DNA from: Caenorhabditis remanei
Taxonomy: Eukaryota; Nematoda; Chromadorea; Rhabditida; Rhabditidae
Direction: 5' to 3'
Length of the DNA stretch: 64,000 bases
Assembly (NCBI RefSeq): GCF_010183535.1
Contig: NC_071331.1
Location: 19,282,001 to 19,346,000 of the forward strand
Shown: in pieces, positions 1 to 12,192 of the stretch
Layout of the letters: every line of letters starts with the position of its first letter
Numbering within the stretch: position 1 is the stretch's first letter
Program-made: the position numbers and the translations under genes
The notes under the pieces: model-generated
Database searches by the model: none
What the model saw: the letters and a program-made list of their open reading frames with translations, nothing else
Told to the model about the DNA's origin: nothing

Positions 1-141
1 TTTTCTTTCACTTTGTTTGATTTTTTTGAGAATTTCTTTTTTTTTCAGTTTCAGTTTCAAAATAACAATGTTGTTAAAGCAGAATTTTTAATATGACAGA
101 TTCACCGTATAAACTAAATTATAAAAACACCTGTATTTTAG

Positions 142-326
142 GAATATGATTATCCCGGTGTTTTTTTTTCTTAGGTTCTGATTAAAAGCAGCGTGATTAG
201 TAACTTCTAGATCAGCAAACAAAAAGTTTTCCGTTTAATTCGAATGAGTTTCTGAAACCACACAAGTTCTCTGGGAGGCTGTTGAAAAATATAACGGCGT
301 GCCGTTGTATTACAGTTTTTACGGTG
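142..326. repeat. Dispersed repeat, partial copy (family also at 54.47-54.69 kb)
   Basis: This stretch shares blocks with 54,470-54,692: a tatcccggtg block, an aagcagcgtg block, gatcagcaaa, and an end reading aaaatataacggc followed by tacagttttta. The copy at 54.5 kb is bounded by inverted ccgtaaatactgta / tacagtatttacgg, so this one looks like a diverged copy of a small inverted-repeat element. No coding content is visible. Confidence 0.5.
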
Positions 327-379
327 TCAGGCACTATCTGATCAGATTCACTGAACAATCCATGTTAAACTATTTTGCC

Positions 380-2192
380 TGAAACAGAGTAAAATACGTT
401 TATATTATTGGCAGTCCGTTTTTGAAACAGAGCATTCTGGAACTTACTATTAGACTGATAGTATTTGGAATCTCGCAAAACTTAATGTACCACATTAGGG
501 AGCCATTCTCCAAACCACTTTCGAAAGTCTTTGTTGATTTCTTTAATTTTTTATTTGAAACAGCGAAAAAACACATTTGAAAATATTTTATAGAATTAGA
601 AATAGTTTTGGTTAAATACCTATGCCAACACCACGAACAGCTCGTTGGTTTCACATTAATTTTTTAACAGTCCTTCCTGAAACAGTATTTTTTGGTAAAT
701 CTTCATTCCTCGTCTCTTTTTTCTTAGAATACATTCTGAAGCAAGACTAAAACCTTTAAAACATTGTGAAATTATGTCACCAATTAAAAAAAACAAATAA
801 ACTGACTTCCTGAATTTTCCAAATTGTACCGGAAGTTAGACGAAAACTAAATTTTCTTTGAAACAGGAAAAAATACTGTGAACTAAAACATTCAGTAGGA
901 ATTTCTTGAAATGAGATAAATTCACACATAGCCAATTTGTAATCAAAAAGTGATAAACATAGAATTTCAATGACTTTTGAAACAGACAATACTTTTTAGT
1001 CAACTGATTTTTAAAATCTCTTTTCACAGAAATTTTTTGAATTCAAATCTGTAAACCGTGCTTTTGGTTTATAATGAGCAACTCTCAATAGTAATTTTTA
1101 ACAACTAATTACCATGAATCGGAATGTTCAAAATTTGAAATATTGAGCAGCTAAACCGCTAGTTTGAACCTTCAGTCCAAAATTTGTTATTAATTTCAGA
1201 AGCAAAATTGTCTATTTTCTACATTTTCTAATTCTCTGGTTATAGTTAAAGGAACAACCAAACAACACAGACAAAACTAACAAAGTTTTATTAAAACAGT
1301 AAAAAATTGAGCTCCGATTTCACTAATTCATGTTACTCAACTGCTTCAATTAAATAATTTAAGAACATTTTTGTCAGAAAACTGAAATTAAAGCCCCTGG
1401 ATATCATTCAATATGCAACGGAAATTGATGTAATAACCAAATAGAATTAATGTTAATTTAGAATCTATCACTAATTCATACAGAAAAACTTAATTTCCGT
1501 GATTTCGGAAACAGTGATTTTTTGATATTTCTGCACATTTTGCAGAATGTATCATTTGTTTCCATTTCAGCATTCCTGTAAAGAACGAAATATGATTCAA
1601 TTTATTGTGACCAATTTTTGTGTTTTTCAGCATATTTTGCAGAAGAGAACACCTGAAATGTTGAACATTTGAACAGTTTTGTTTATTTGCAAATAATCCT
1701 TTGTATTCGAAATATTATAAAAGACAATTTATAAAAAACATGACAATAATTTTTTCGGTTTTTCTGCAATTGGTTTTTTACTCTATTAAATACTTTTAGT
1801 TGAATTCTTATAAGTGAAATTACTGAAACAGTAAATTTAGATAGGAAGTTTTAGACAATTTACCATTCTAGTAAGGTATTTCACGGAATTGTTTTCTTCA
1901 TGATTAAATCATTTGTTTCAATAATAATACAAAAGAGGTAAAAAATAAACAAGCGTTACTTTGATTACTAGAATAACAGTTAGTGAAACAGTAAAGTTTC
2001 TTTGAAAGTTTTGAATACCAGAGCCATATTGGTTGAATGATAACTTCAGCTCCGAAGACCTTTCATTAAAAACAATTGTGTTTAAGCAAAACATTTAGAA
2101 AGAGTGCTTTGCAATCACTCCAACACATATCTCAAGTCTAGTCTCAAAACAATGAGTTTCAAAAGAAATATAAATATTGACAAACTGTTTCA
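380..2192 (-). promoter_or_regulatory. 21U-RNA (piRNA) upstream motif group 1
   Basis: Exact CTGTTTCA cores on the minus strand (read as tgaaacag) lie at 380, 423, 556, 678, 859, 978, 1824 and 1984, with one on the plus strand at 2185. In Caenorhabditis this octamer is the core of the type-1 21U-RNA promoter. The 21U-RNA starts roughly 40 nt downstream at the T of a YRNT. The DNA between copies is AT-rich and I see no protein gene in it. Confidence 0.72.
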
Positions 2193-4259
2193 ATAGTATG
2201 TAACCAACTTTTTTTACCGTTTCATTTTTCTCCGAATTTTTAGTGTACAAAACATTGAGAACTTCACAACTTATTATCGAAAATAATAATTGAAATAGTA
2301 TTGAAATTGGAGACGGTGCTCTAATTCTTGGTTTTGTAATATTAAGGGAAAAACTAAACTTTTAAAGTTTTACTAGTGAAGGAGTATATGAAAAGGAAGC
2401 TACTACAACAATGAACTGAATTACTAGAAATATTACTTTTGAAATAGTACTAAATATGGTTTGGAATTTTCGGTATCTATGAAAATATTTCTTCAAGATT
2501 TATTTAAGAAGTTCAACCAATGTCATGTGATGTTTTTCACATTTCTGTTCATGCTCACCAAAAAAAAAAACACCAAAAAGCCAAACACTATTTTTAGACC
2601 GAGTCGTTTTTTAGAAACTGTTCTAGTGAAACAGTTAAAAATTGATTAATATTCAATAATTTTGAAAAACAATTAGCTAAAATCTTAAATTTTGGCAAAG
2701 TCCCCAGAAACGCGAATCTCGGAGCACTGTCTCGATCCCCTCAATGAGTATTTGTGAAACAGTGAAAAAGTTAATTTTTGTTTCTTCATGAATTTATTTT
2801 TGGGAGTTGTTGTTATACGCTAAATGTAGTAATGAGCAACAATATGTAAACAACAACCTTTGAAAAAGTAGTCCACATATAAAGAAAGTGAATTATTTTG
2901 GTTTTGTATAAATTCTGTTTAGACTGCACGCTGGTATTTTGCACTATACTTGAGAAAACTGAATTCTCAAAATTCAACTATTGAAACAGTAACTAAAAAT
3001 TCTAGATGGATGATCTCTGAAATGCTCTAAAAGCTAGGAAATCTATGATCTATGGAAGTGTAAAACTTGTTGAAAACTTTTTCAAAAGTTTTATTCAAGT
3101 TTCGAAGTATAATTCACCTTAAGAGTAATGAACGCAGGTTTGATGTCGAAATTAAAAATTACTGAAACAGCAAAAATAGTTTTTTTTAAAAGAGATTCTG
3201 CACTGATTTTTTTGTAATAGTTGCAGTGATTTGCAACAATAAATAACCTCCCGTATTTGAAGCAAATATTTCAATTTGAATCATTTTTTGGAAGCGAACC
3301 AGTTAGATTCCTTTGTTTTAAAACGGTTAATAAAAATTAACCGAATATTCAACCACTAGAATGCAAACATATGTATAATGCTCTAATTTTATTTCTGGAA
3401 ACAGTAAAAAACCTAGAACGCGGACATCCGGACACATCCCATAACACAGACGAACATAAATTATCTTAGGAACTGTTCTAGTGAAACAGTTAAAAAATTG
3501 ATTAATATTCAATCATTTTGAAAAAAAAAACAATTCGCTTATATCCAGAATTTAATTTTTTTGGAAACCATAATGAGCTCACAGAAAGTTCCCGAATGTA
3601 AAGTTTGCCACAAATCTCGAATCACTGCTTCGATTACTTTAGGAAGTATTTGTGAAACAGTAAAAAAGGTAATTTTTGTTTTTTCATCAATTTATTTTTT
3701 GGGAGGGTATTTATGGACTAACTGTAGTTAGTAATTAGGAGTAATACGTAAACAACAACTTTTGAAACAGTAGTTCCAAATAAAGAAAGCAAAATTTTTT
3801 TGGTTTGATCAAAATGTACACTGATTCGCATGCGGACTATACTTTAGAAAACTGAATTCTCAAAATTTAATTAATGAAACAGTAATTAAAATATTCTACA
3901 TGAGTAATCCCAAAAATGCTAGAAATTCAAATCTTTGTATTTTGAAAAATGTGAAAACAGAAATCATCATGAGAGTAATGCGCATTGGTTGCATATCCGA
4001 ATTGAAAACTACTGAAACAGTAAAAAAGTCTTTAAAAAAGATTCTGCACAGATTTTTTTGTAATAATTGTGTGCAATAAATAACCTGCCGTCTTTGAAAC
4101 AAAAAATTTCAATTTGAATCATTTTTTGGAAGCAAACCAGTTATATTCCTTAGTATTGAAACATTAAATAAAATTGACCGAATGCAATTTTTAAAAATTT
4201 TCATCAAAAATTGCCAAAAATCCTATGTAAACTTGAGTTTTATCGATATGTAAAAACAT

Positions 4260-4586
4260 TATACTTGTCAACCGGGCCGAAACGAGCCGACACGGGCCGA
4301 CTCATAACTCGCGTCAAACTCAATATTATGAGCTCAAAAATATTTCAAAATGTAGATCTCGACGAGTTCTATGTCCGTAACCTACTAGGGGCCGGATGGC
4401 TATTTGTTAATGTGCCGCGGGCCGGGCTAGAATGGCTTTTTTGGCCATTTTCGCGTTTTTTGGCACTTTTTCCATAGAACTCGTCGAGCTCTACATTTTG
4501 GTATATTTTTGAGCTCATAATATTCATTTTGACGCGAGTAACGAGCCGGCCCGTGTCGGCCCGTTTCGGCCCTGTTGACAAGTATG
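4260..4586. mobile_element. Palindromic MITE, atacttgtca family, copy 1
   Basis: The two halves are inverted copies of each other. The left begins atacttgtcaaccgggccg and the right ends with its near complement, cctgttgacaagtat. Blocks such as gacgagttctatg and gagctcaaaaatat recur inverted. Open frames across it are by-products of the GC-rich palindrome and are not genes. It interrupts the middle 21U unit. Confidence 0.7.
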
Positions 4587-4744
4587 AAAACCATAGACCC
4601 GGCCGGTGAATATTCTCAAATCGGCCCGTTGCAAATCTGACCGAATGCACAATCACTAGAATGCAAACATATAATGCCCTAATTTTATCTCTCGAAACAG
4701 TAAAAAAACTTAGAACACGGACATCCGGACACATCCCACAACAC

Positions 4745-4927
4745 CATACTTGTCACGGACCGGGCCGGGCCGATTTCCAAATTTTCACCGGCCCGGGTGA
4801 AGCGACTCTTTTTTTCGAAAAACGTGATAAAAAAGCACTTGTAAATTATTTTTAGGGTGCAAAAATTTTTAAAATTTTTCCACCGGCAAAATTTTTCCTC
4901 GGCCCGGCCCGTCAAATGACAAGTATG
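4745..4927. mobile_element. Palindromic MITE, atacttgtca family, copy 2
   Basis: Starts catacttgtcacgg and ends gacaagtatg, with GC-rich gggccggg / cggcccggcc arms and no coding potential. Flanks read ccacaacac on the left and aacaacac on the right, consistent with a 7-8 bp target duplication. The related unit at 3,440 has the uninterrupted cataacacagac version. Confidence 0.65.
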
Positions 4928-5751
4928 AACAACACAGACAATCAAATCATAAATTATCTTAGAAACTGTTCTAGTGAAACAGTTAAAAATTGATTAATAG
5001 TGACTATTATTTTATAAATTGAAACAGTTAAAATAGTTTTTTTTTAAATTCTGCGCACAGTAATTTTTGTAATTTATTGCAGTAATTAGTAACTATAAAT
5101 AACCAACACTCATTGGAACAGTGATTTCAATTTGAATAATTTTGTAGGCGAAACCGACCGAATCACTAGAATAAAAGCCTATAATGAAAAAAACCTAACT
5201 TTATTCCTCGAAACAGTAAAACACTTATAATGTGGAGTAGTTCCAGTTAAAGAAAATAAAATTTTTGATTTTGTTCAAATTCTGTTTAGAATGTACGCTG
5301 GTACTTGATTTTGGACTATACTTTTAAAAACTGAATTCTCAAAATTCCACTATTGAAACAGTAATTAAAAATTCTAGATGGATGATCCCATGCTCTGAAA
5401 GCTAGAAATTCAAATATATGAATTTTGGAAAAGTGAAATTTATTTCAAAAGTTTCCCCAAGTTTCGAAGAAAAATTAGCGACAGGAGTAGTCAACACAGG
5501 TTTGATATCCAAATTAAAAATTGCTGAAACAGTGAAAATAATGAGTTTTTTTTATAATTCAAATGTTTTGGTAATTGTAGTGGTTAGCAACAATGAATAT
5601 CCAACAATCTTTGAAACAGTAATCTCAATTTGAATAATTTTGTCAGGGATTTTTTAGTATTGAAAGAGCATGCATAATAGAATAAAAATCTAATATGACC
5701 TAACCATATTTCTAGAAACAGTAGAAAAAACAAAGAACGCGGATATCTGAC

Positions 5752-5926
5752 CAGGGCTGTGCGAAAATTTTCGATTTCTTCGGTGGTTTTCGAAAAGAAA
5801 AAATACTTACAGTTTTCATACTAATTCCAGACTTTCGCCACCGAAAAACTCATTTTTGCCGAAGTTTTCGTGTTTTTCGGTCAAAAATTTCAGACAATTT
5901 TTCGTGAAAAGTTTTTTTTTGCACAG
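5752..5926. mobile_element. Possible MITE with cagggctgtgcg end
   Basis: Begins cagggctgtgcgaaaatttt and ends ttttttgcacag, giving short inverted termini. Inner arms contain ttcggtgg / ccaccgaa. The resemblance to hAT-type ends is suggestive only; no clear target duplication was found. Confidence 0.35.
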
Positions 5927-6500
5927 AAGACAGACATGCAGACAGAAACATTCATTCCCCTCTCTCTAATTTCTTGCTGATCCCATAAACCAATAATCTG
6001 TCGTCACTTCCGTCCAGTCTCCTCCAACTAGTCCCGTAATTAATCACTTCCCATTCGATTCACCAATTGTCTTTTCTCCCTTTTCTCCTCATAAATATAT
6101 TTTCTTGTTCCCCAATTTTTTCCCACAGTTTATCAAAAAACTTGGCCACCGTCCAACCAAAACGGATAGTTTTTTCTCTTCACTATCATGATATGATTTG
6201 TGTGTGAACAGTAGGGAACAATGCTACATCATCATGAGGAAAATGAAAAACGAGAGAGAAATTTGGTGATTCGGAAGAATTATGATCATGTGACACCTCC
6301 CACAGAAGGTGTCATCCCCCCTCTACATTTATTTTGTTTTATCACGGTTTTCGATGATATGATTTGTGTGTTCTTTTAATAGTGTAGATCACAGAGTTCA
6401 AGATTTGATCTACTTTTATTTTGGGACGTCTAGGAGTTGGCTCTAAGTGTTTTTGATCATACAACAGTGAAAATATTCTATAATGTTTTTTTCTGAAAAT
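5927..6500. other. Intergenic DNA without recognised features
   Basis: I see no convincing gene, repeat or motif here. The stretch includes pyrimidine-rich sequence and the phrase gatatgatttgtgtg repeated near 6,190 and 6,357. Confidence 0.4.
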
Positions 6501-6503
6501 TTC

Positions 6504-8310
6504 TGAAACAGTAATTGTTTCTGTTTCAGCAGAATCAGTTATTCTAGATGTATTCTTAGTTTTATCTATTCTACGATATTAAGCAGTATTTCTGATATTT
6601 TTTCAAAATACTTCTAGTTTCATTTTTAGATGTTGATTAGCTCATCACAGTTCTTACAACTGCGCTCCACCGAAATCCCCATTGTAAAATGTCTCTTTTT
6701 CTTGGAGTCTCTCAATTTCGCACACTATTTTCTTCGGTTTCGGTAGAGCGCGGTTGTCAGAAGCGTGCCGTGCTGATATATGCATATCATCAGGTTTCTC
6801 ACGATATTTTTCTCAATTTGTCAACTGAAAACTCAACATATTATGTTTTCCAAAAATTTCTATTTCGACAGATGCGTGAATAGTTTTTTTTCTGTTTCAA
6901 AAAGTTCTTTTAAAAATTTGCTTGTTTATTAGTCTTTAATTCTTCATGAATTCTCCCATGTAGAATATTTTTTCCTTCTGATTCTACTGAGTTAATTGCG
7001 AAAATTTCGATGATCCACTTCGTCTCTCTTAGTGCAAAACTAGAATCATATTTCCTTAAATTTTCTTCTGTTTCAGAAATGAAACATATTTTGAGAAATT
7101 TTATGACAATTAATTTGCACAGTGACGGGTGTTGAAAACTTAATCTCTCCTACTTATTTCTCCCTGTTCCAATGAGCGTAATTCTTTTTTTTAATTAAAA
7201 ATACGTTATATTCTTCTTCCTTTCACGTATTTTCACACCAGTCTCAGATTCTACTCTTTTTTGCACTTTAATATAAACCCAATTCTGACATTTCTGTGAA
7301 GTTTCTCAATTTAGATTCCCAATTCAAAATTTGTTTTTGAAAATTTCTGTTTCGAAAAATCTGTGAATAGTTTTTGAATTTGGAAGATACTAATTGAACA
7401 TTGAAAGTTCCATTATTAGTCTTTAATTTTTCGTGCAGTTACTCAACTGGAATGTTTTTCCATCTGATTCAACTGAATTTATCGAATAAATGTCAATTTT
7501 CCTTTTAGATCCACACCAAAAACCATGTTGCGCCTTAAACCATCTCTCTTAGTGCAAAACTAGAATCATATTTCCTTAAATTTTCTTCTGTTTCGGAAAT
7601 GAAACATGTTTTGAGAAATTTTATGACAGTTATTTTACACATATTCTTCTTCCTTTCACATATTTCCACACCAGTCCCAGATTGCCTCGTTGTCTCTTTT
7701 TCTTGGAGTTTCTCAATTTCGCACACTATTTTTTTCGGTCTCGGTAGAGCGCGGTTGTAAGAAGTGTGCCGTACTGATATATGCATATCATCAGGTTTCT
7801 CACGATATTTTTCTCAATTTGTCAACTGAAAACTCAACATATTATGTTTTCCAAAAATTTATATTTCGACAGATGCGTTTTTTTTCTGTTTCGAAAAGTT
7901 CTTTTAAAAATTTGCTTGTTTATTAGTCTTTAATTCTTCATGAATTCTCCCATGTAGAATATTTTTTCCTTCTGATTCTACTGAGTTAATTGCGAAAATT
8001 TCGATGATCCACTTCGTCTCTTTTAGTGCAAAACTAGAATCATATTTCCTTAAATTTGTTTCTGTTTCAGAAACGAAACATATTTTGAGAAACTTTGTGA
8101 CAATTAGTGATAGTGCGTATGGACCACTTAATCTCTCATACTTATTTTTCCCTGTTTTAATGAGCGTAATGTTTTTTTTTAAAATTAAAAGTACGTTATA
8201 TTCTTCTTCATTTCACATATTTCCACTTCAGTCTCCAGTTTTACTCTTTTTTGTAATTTGAAATGAAGCCAATTCTGACATTTCTGTGAAATTTCTCAAT
8301 TTAGATTCCC
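6504..8310. repeat. Duplicated block with plus-strand 21U motifs
   Basis: Two blocks about 1 kb apart (starting near 6,690 and 7,690) share long identical stretches, for example cttggag(t)ttctcaatttcgc and catatcatcaggtttctcac. The phrase agtgcaaaactagaatcata occurs three times (about 7,031, 7,550 and 8,026). Exact CTGTTTCA cores lie at 6521, 6892, 7068 and 8062 on the plus strand and 6504 on the minus strand; the 7.6-kb copy has decayed to ctgtttcg. The similar open frames near 6,689 and 7,690 come from the duplicated non-coding block. Confidence 0.65.
6638..6776. mobile_element. Small MITE (GCGCTC/GAGCGC family), copy 1
   Basis: Ends are agctcatcacagttcttaca and its degenerate inverse, with internal actgcgctccaccga and cggtagagcgcggttgt. 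Related copies are at 14,714-14,854 and 51,976-52,114, with pieces near 7,696-7,780 and 38,130-38,196. Non-coding. Confidence 0.6.
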
Positions 8311-8383
8311 ATTCCGTGATTTTTTTTCATTCCGTGATTTTTTTTCATTCCGTGATTTTTTTTCACGAAAGACTGCCGGTTCG

Positions 8384-9238
8384 ATGAGTGTGAGGAAGAG
8401 AATTGGGAATTCGGATTCCGGCGGCGGCTCCAAAGGAAAATCGAAATGCGAAGCAAAGAAGCCAAAGGTTATTGTGATTTCCGCGGATTTCGAAGAAAAG
8501 GTATTTCAATTAATGGAGAGCGACCGATTCAAGAAGATTGTTCAAAATCGATTAGAAGATGTTCTGGGCGAACGGATTGAGCAGTTGGAAAGAGAATTGG
8601 AGGAGAGATGTCGTAAGCTGAAGATTTTGGAGGAGGAGTTGAAAGTTCTGGACGAAAAGGTGAAGTTATTGAGTGAGGTGAAGGATTCAGGAGAGAGCGC
8701 AATGAACGGTGGTAGTAATATGGGAGTTAGCGTTGGAGGACTTGGGAGTCAGAAGAAATCGGAGGATCCTGGAGAAATGGAGAGAAGAAGATCAGTAGTG
8801 GTCGCGGGAGTTCCGGAATACGGTGGCAACGATCGGATGAGATGGGCCTGGGATAACCATTGTATTGGGAAAGTGTTCCACTTTCTCGATATTGGGGCGC
8901 CACCTGTCTCCATATACCGGCTCGGTAAAGCTGTCCCTGGAAGAAGCCGTCTGCTGAAGGTTGTGTTGCCGAGAAGTTGGGATCAGCAGACTCTACTGGC
9001 ACGTGCGTCAAGACTTCGATATTTTCCTTGTGGTTCAACGCCGGTATATGTGAGACCATCCCTCACAAAAAGCCAAAGAGAAGAATTGAGAAACAAGCAG
9101 AAATCGAATATAAATGTCCCGGTTAGTACTAATGTTAAGAATAATTCTAATACTCCCCATTCTCCCCAACCCCCTAGCTCCTCTCCCACTACTTCTGTAC
9201 CCCAACAACTAGTAGAGAATATGGACACGGGAAACTAG
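8384..9238 (+). CDS. LINE ORF1, coiled-coil and RRM-like RNA-binding protein
   Basis: 284 aa. The N-terminus is basic and low in complexity (SDSGGGSKGKSKCEAKKPK). Residues about 40-110 form a strong coiled coil rich in E, K and L (EQLERELEERCRKLKILEEE). From about residue 130 an RRSVVVAGVPE segment opens an RRM-like domain, as in ORF1p of CR1-type elements. The tail is Pro/Ser/Asn rich. ORF1 proteins bind element RNA as a chaperone; that role is inferred from family. The ATG at 8384 follows the 18-bp repeats. The ORF2 frame is already open across the stop, which may reflect translational coupling. Confidence 0.8.
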   Translation: MSVRKRIGNSDSGGGSKGKSKCEAKKPKVIVISADFEEKVFQLMESDRFKKIVQNRLEDVLGERIEQLERELEERCRKLKILEEELKVLDEKVKLLSEVKDSGESAMNGGSNMGVSVGGLGSQKKSEDPGEMERRRSVVVAGVPEYGGNDRMRWAWDNHCIGKVFHFLDIGAPPVSIYRLGKAVPGRSRLLKVVLPRSWDQQTLLARASRLRYFPCGSTPVYVRPSLTKSQREELRNKQKSNINVPVSTNVKNNSNTPHSPQPPSSSPTTSVPQQLVENMDTGN

Positions 9239-9243
9239 GAAGG

Positions 9244-12080
9244 GGACAGACTCCCTCCAACCCTCATAAAAGTAAGCATCTGTCCCCTATAACCTCAACT
9301 TTTCCACCTAATCTTTTTGTAAATTTCCTCTCAGCAAATGTCAGATCTGTAGTTTCAAATAGAGCAGAGGTTAACTTTTTATTAGCGCGTAAAACCATTG
9401 ATATTATATGTTTGCAAGAAACTTGGACTAAACCCGATACGCCCAACTCCTTATTCTCTCCAAACATAGGGCAGGGTCTTTACAAAATTTTCAAGTGTGA
9501 TAGAACCATCGGTAGGGGAGGAGGGGTCGCGGTCTTCTGTAAAGAGTATTTAAAAGCGAATTGTTTGTTATCCGAATCCGTAAAAGACGGATACGAACTT
9601 TTGGTATTAGAATTTGAAATAGGAATATCGCCTCTCTTAGTCGTTAATGTGTATAGGCCACCTAATTGTAGTGATAGTAAAACCCGGCAACTCTTCAAAA
9701 AAGTTTCTACCTTTATTTCCTCTCATGATCAAATTGTAATAGCTGGCGACTTTAACTGTAAAGAAATAAATTGGGCCATTGACCCGCCTCTAGGTACCAC
9801 TAAATTATCAGAAGAAATTCTAACATTCTCTGCCCAAAATGGGCTCTCACAATTAATTAAAAAACCGACTAGGAAACAAAATATCCTCGATTTGGTCTTC
9901 ACCAACTTCAGAATTATCAATCTTTGTATTTCCAATCCATTAGGTCTGAGTGACCATTCCAAAATTACTTTCACTATCGATCTGATCCATAAGGCTAAAC
10001 CAGCACAGTACAAGTTCCCAGACTATAAAAATATTGATTGGACCACTCTCTCAACGCTACTCACGCACATTAACTGGGCAAACATCTTCGGCGTCACCGC
10101 TGATGTGAGCACAAAATATGACAATTTTATAGGTTACGTATCATATGTTTTTTCTTCAACAGTTCCCTGGAAAACCACGAATTCCCTAACTGGAAATCTG
10201 CCGACTTACCTTGAAAACTTTTCGAAATTAGTGGAGTTGCAATGGGAAATAGCCGCCTCCTCTAGAGAGGCTACGGACTACCTTCTTTATGTTAAATCAG
10301 CGAAAAAATTTAGAGCCAAAGTGACAAAATATAGGAGTAATTTAGAGCTGCTGACTTTAAAAAAGACCGGAACAAGTCGATTTTCCCAATTTGCCAAAAA
10401 TGTATTAAAAAAGAAATACGTGGACGTTCCAGATTTTTTGAATAATTTGAACCTAAAGGTCACGCGGACATCCGAAAAATGTGAAGCTCTCGCAGTTCAT
10501 TTTGAAAAGCAATACATTAATATTAGATTCTCTAAATTTAACATCCCCAAAGACTATAAATCGGCACAGAATTTCATATGGGTTCATGAAGAGGAAGTCT
10601 TTAAACATCTATCAAAATTGAAAGGAAATAACACTTTAACTCCCGACGGCATACCTGCTAGGTTTCTCAAAATAGTCTCAGCATTTATAGCAAGCCCGGT
10701 ATGTCAGTTGTTCAATTTAACGATGATGACCGGTAATGTCCCAAAAAAGTGGACCGAATCAATAGTAACCCCTCTTAAAAAAGTTGAGTCACCAACATTA
10801 GTGTCCCAATACCGTCCCATAAGCATAACGTCTGTTCTTTGTCGAATCTACGAAAGATGTCTTCTGAGGAGAATTACCGAGCACTTAAGCTCGGTCAACT
10901 TCTTCAGTAATAGTCAACATGGATTTCGTCCAGGGCGGTCCACAACCACATGCGTACTCGAATCCCTAAACTTTTGCACTTCTAGAATTGACAAGGGCGA
11001 ACAAATTGATATGATATTTTTCGACTATAGCAAGGCATTTGACAGAGTGAGCATAGATATTTTGCTGAAAAGACTAATAGATATCCAGCTAAATGCCCAC
11101 CTGCTAAATTGGATTAATGCTTACCTAACAAACCGTACCTTCCGAGTAAAAATTAAGGACGACTTCTCTTCAATAAAAAGTATAAGCTGCGGAGTACCTC
11201 AAGGGGCAGTTTTATCACCACTACTTTTCTGTATTTTTGTGAACGAAATTGCCACCACTCTCCCCAAAACAGTAAGGGCGATGCAGTTCGCCGATGACCT
11301 AAAAATTTTCACTTCATTTAGTAAATCCCAAACCGATAAAACTAAAGATCTCCAAAAAGCGATCGACTCCATCACCGAATGGTCCGAGAACGCCAAGTTA
11401 GAATTAAATAAATCTAAAACGTATGTACTGAGCCTGGGGAAAAACCCGACCAAAGTAGAATATCGGCTTCAAAACGAGCCTATAAAACGGGAATTAACAG
11501 TTAGAGATCTCGGATTCATACTCAACGAAAAACTTGACTTTAAACTTCACTGGCGCACTGCAATCAAAAAGCGAATTTCGCGATTTATTCTATATTTAAA
11601 TCATTCTGTAGCTCCAACGTCAGATTACTCTTACTGCTTTATAAAACCTTTGCTAGACCATTTTTAGAATACGGGACGGTTGTTTCCAACCCAACTGATA
11701 TGAAAACAGTGAAATCCATAGAGGCGGTGCAAAATACTTTCACAAGAAGAGTAATGTTTAGAGTGGCTGGTAGACGGATTCTAAACACAGACCCGGAATA
11801 CAGGAGTGCTTCGGACCGCCTTATAGACTACAACCTACAAACTCTTAAAGATCGGAGGGAACATTTTGACGTAAAGTTCTTCCATAAACTACTACTAGGT
11901 AAAATTGCAATCGACCACAACAATTACTTTAGCTACTCTCCCACGAAAACCCGGCGTGGCCACTCCTACCGATGGAAAAAATCAAAAACTAAAATAAGCA
12001 GACTATTTTTTACAAACAGAGTGCTGAATAAAGTAGTAAACCAAAGCTCTAGAAAGAACACTGATTCTGACATTTCTTAA
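9244..12080 (+). pseudogene. LINE ORF2, APE endonuclease plus reverse transcriptase, frameshifted
   Basis: The endonuclease domain shows NVRS (about 9,336), LQETW (about 9,410), GDFN (about 9,746) and LSDHS (about 9,946). The RT shows DYSKAFDRV (about 11,025), GVPQGAVLSPLLF (about 11,190) and FADDLKIF (about 11,289). The frame is open from before the ORF1 stop with no ATG, in the -1 frame relative to ORF1. The reading frame ends at 11,667, but the homologous C-terminal reading continues in the next frame from about 11,622 to the stop at 12,080. A single-base deletion near 11,620-11,626 is therefore likely. Unless that is an assembly error, this copy is not autonomous. Confidence 0.85.
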
Positions 12081-12192
12081 CTCGACCTCCCTTTCTCTTT
12101 TTATTGTATTTATTTATTGTACTCTATTTTTTAATTGATTAACCTTCACGTATCGAGCATGCGTAAATAAATAATAATAATAATAATAATAA

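Larger units (their letters stand above)
2613..5750 (-). repeat. Three tandem units carrying minus-strand 21U motifs
   Basis: Units begin at about 2,613, 3,469 and 4,961, each with a block reading aactgttctagtgaaacag. Each contains a later block reading gaattctcaaaatt followed by tgaaacagtaa. Exact cores are at 2627, 2755, 2982, 3163, 3482, 3653, 3763, 3875, 4013, 4975, 5020, 5354, 5525 and 5612; near-matches (ggaaacag, cgaaacag) are at about 3398 and 4693. The middle unit is longer because two palindromic elements sit in it. On the minus strand, the three paralogous cores at 2982, 3875 and 5354 are each followed at +36 to +39 by TAGT, after which the sequences diverge. Confidence 0.75.
8311..12192 (+). 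mobile_element. CR1-like non-LTR retrotransposon (LINE)
   Basis: A two-ORF LINE on the plus strand with a (TAA)n tail at 12,165-12,192. The 5' end holds three 18-bp tandem copies of attccgtgattttttttc (8,311-8,364). The flanks match a paralogous site near 7,321-7,350 where tagattccca runs straight into attcaaaa, which marks the insertion boundaries. ORF1 is intact; ORF2 has one frameshift. It contains no CTGTTTCA core, unlike the DNA around it. Assignment to the CR1 side of LINEs (like Caenorhabditis Sam elements) rests on the ORF1 type, an APE endonuclease and RT motifs. Confidence 0.85.

Noticed and set aside
4369..4734. Open frames of about 90-120 codons in the 4.2-4.9 kb region
   Set aside because: They lie in GC-rich palindromic MITEs, with no codon pattern or gene signals.
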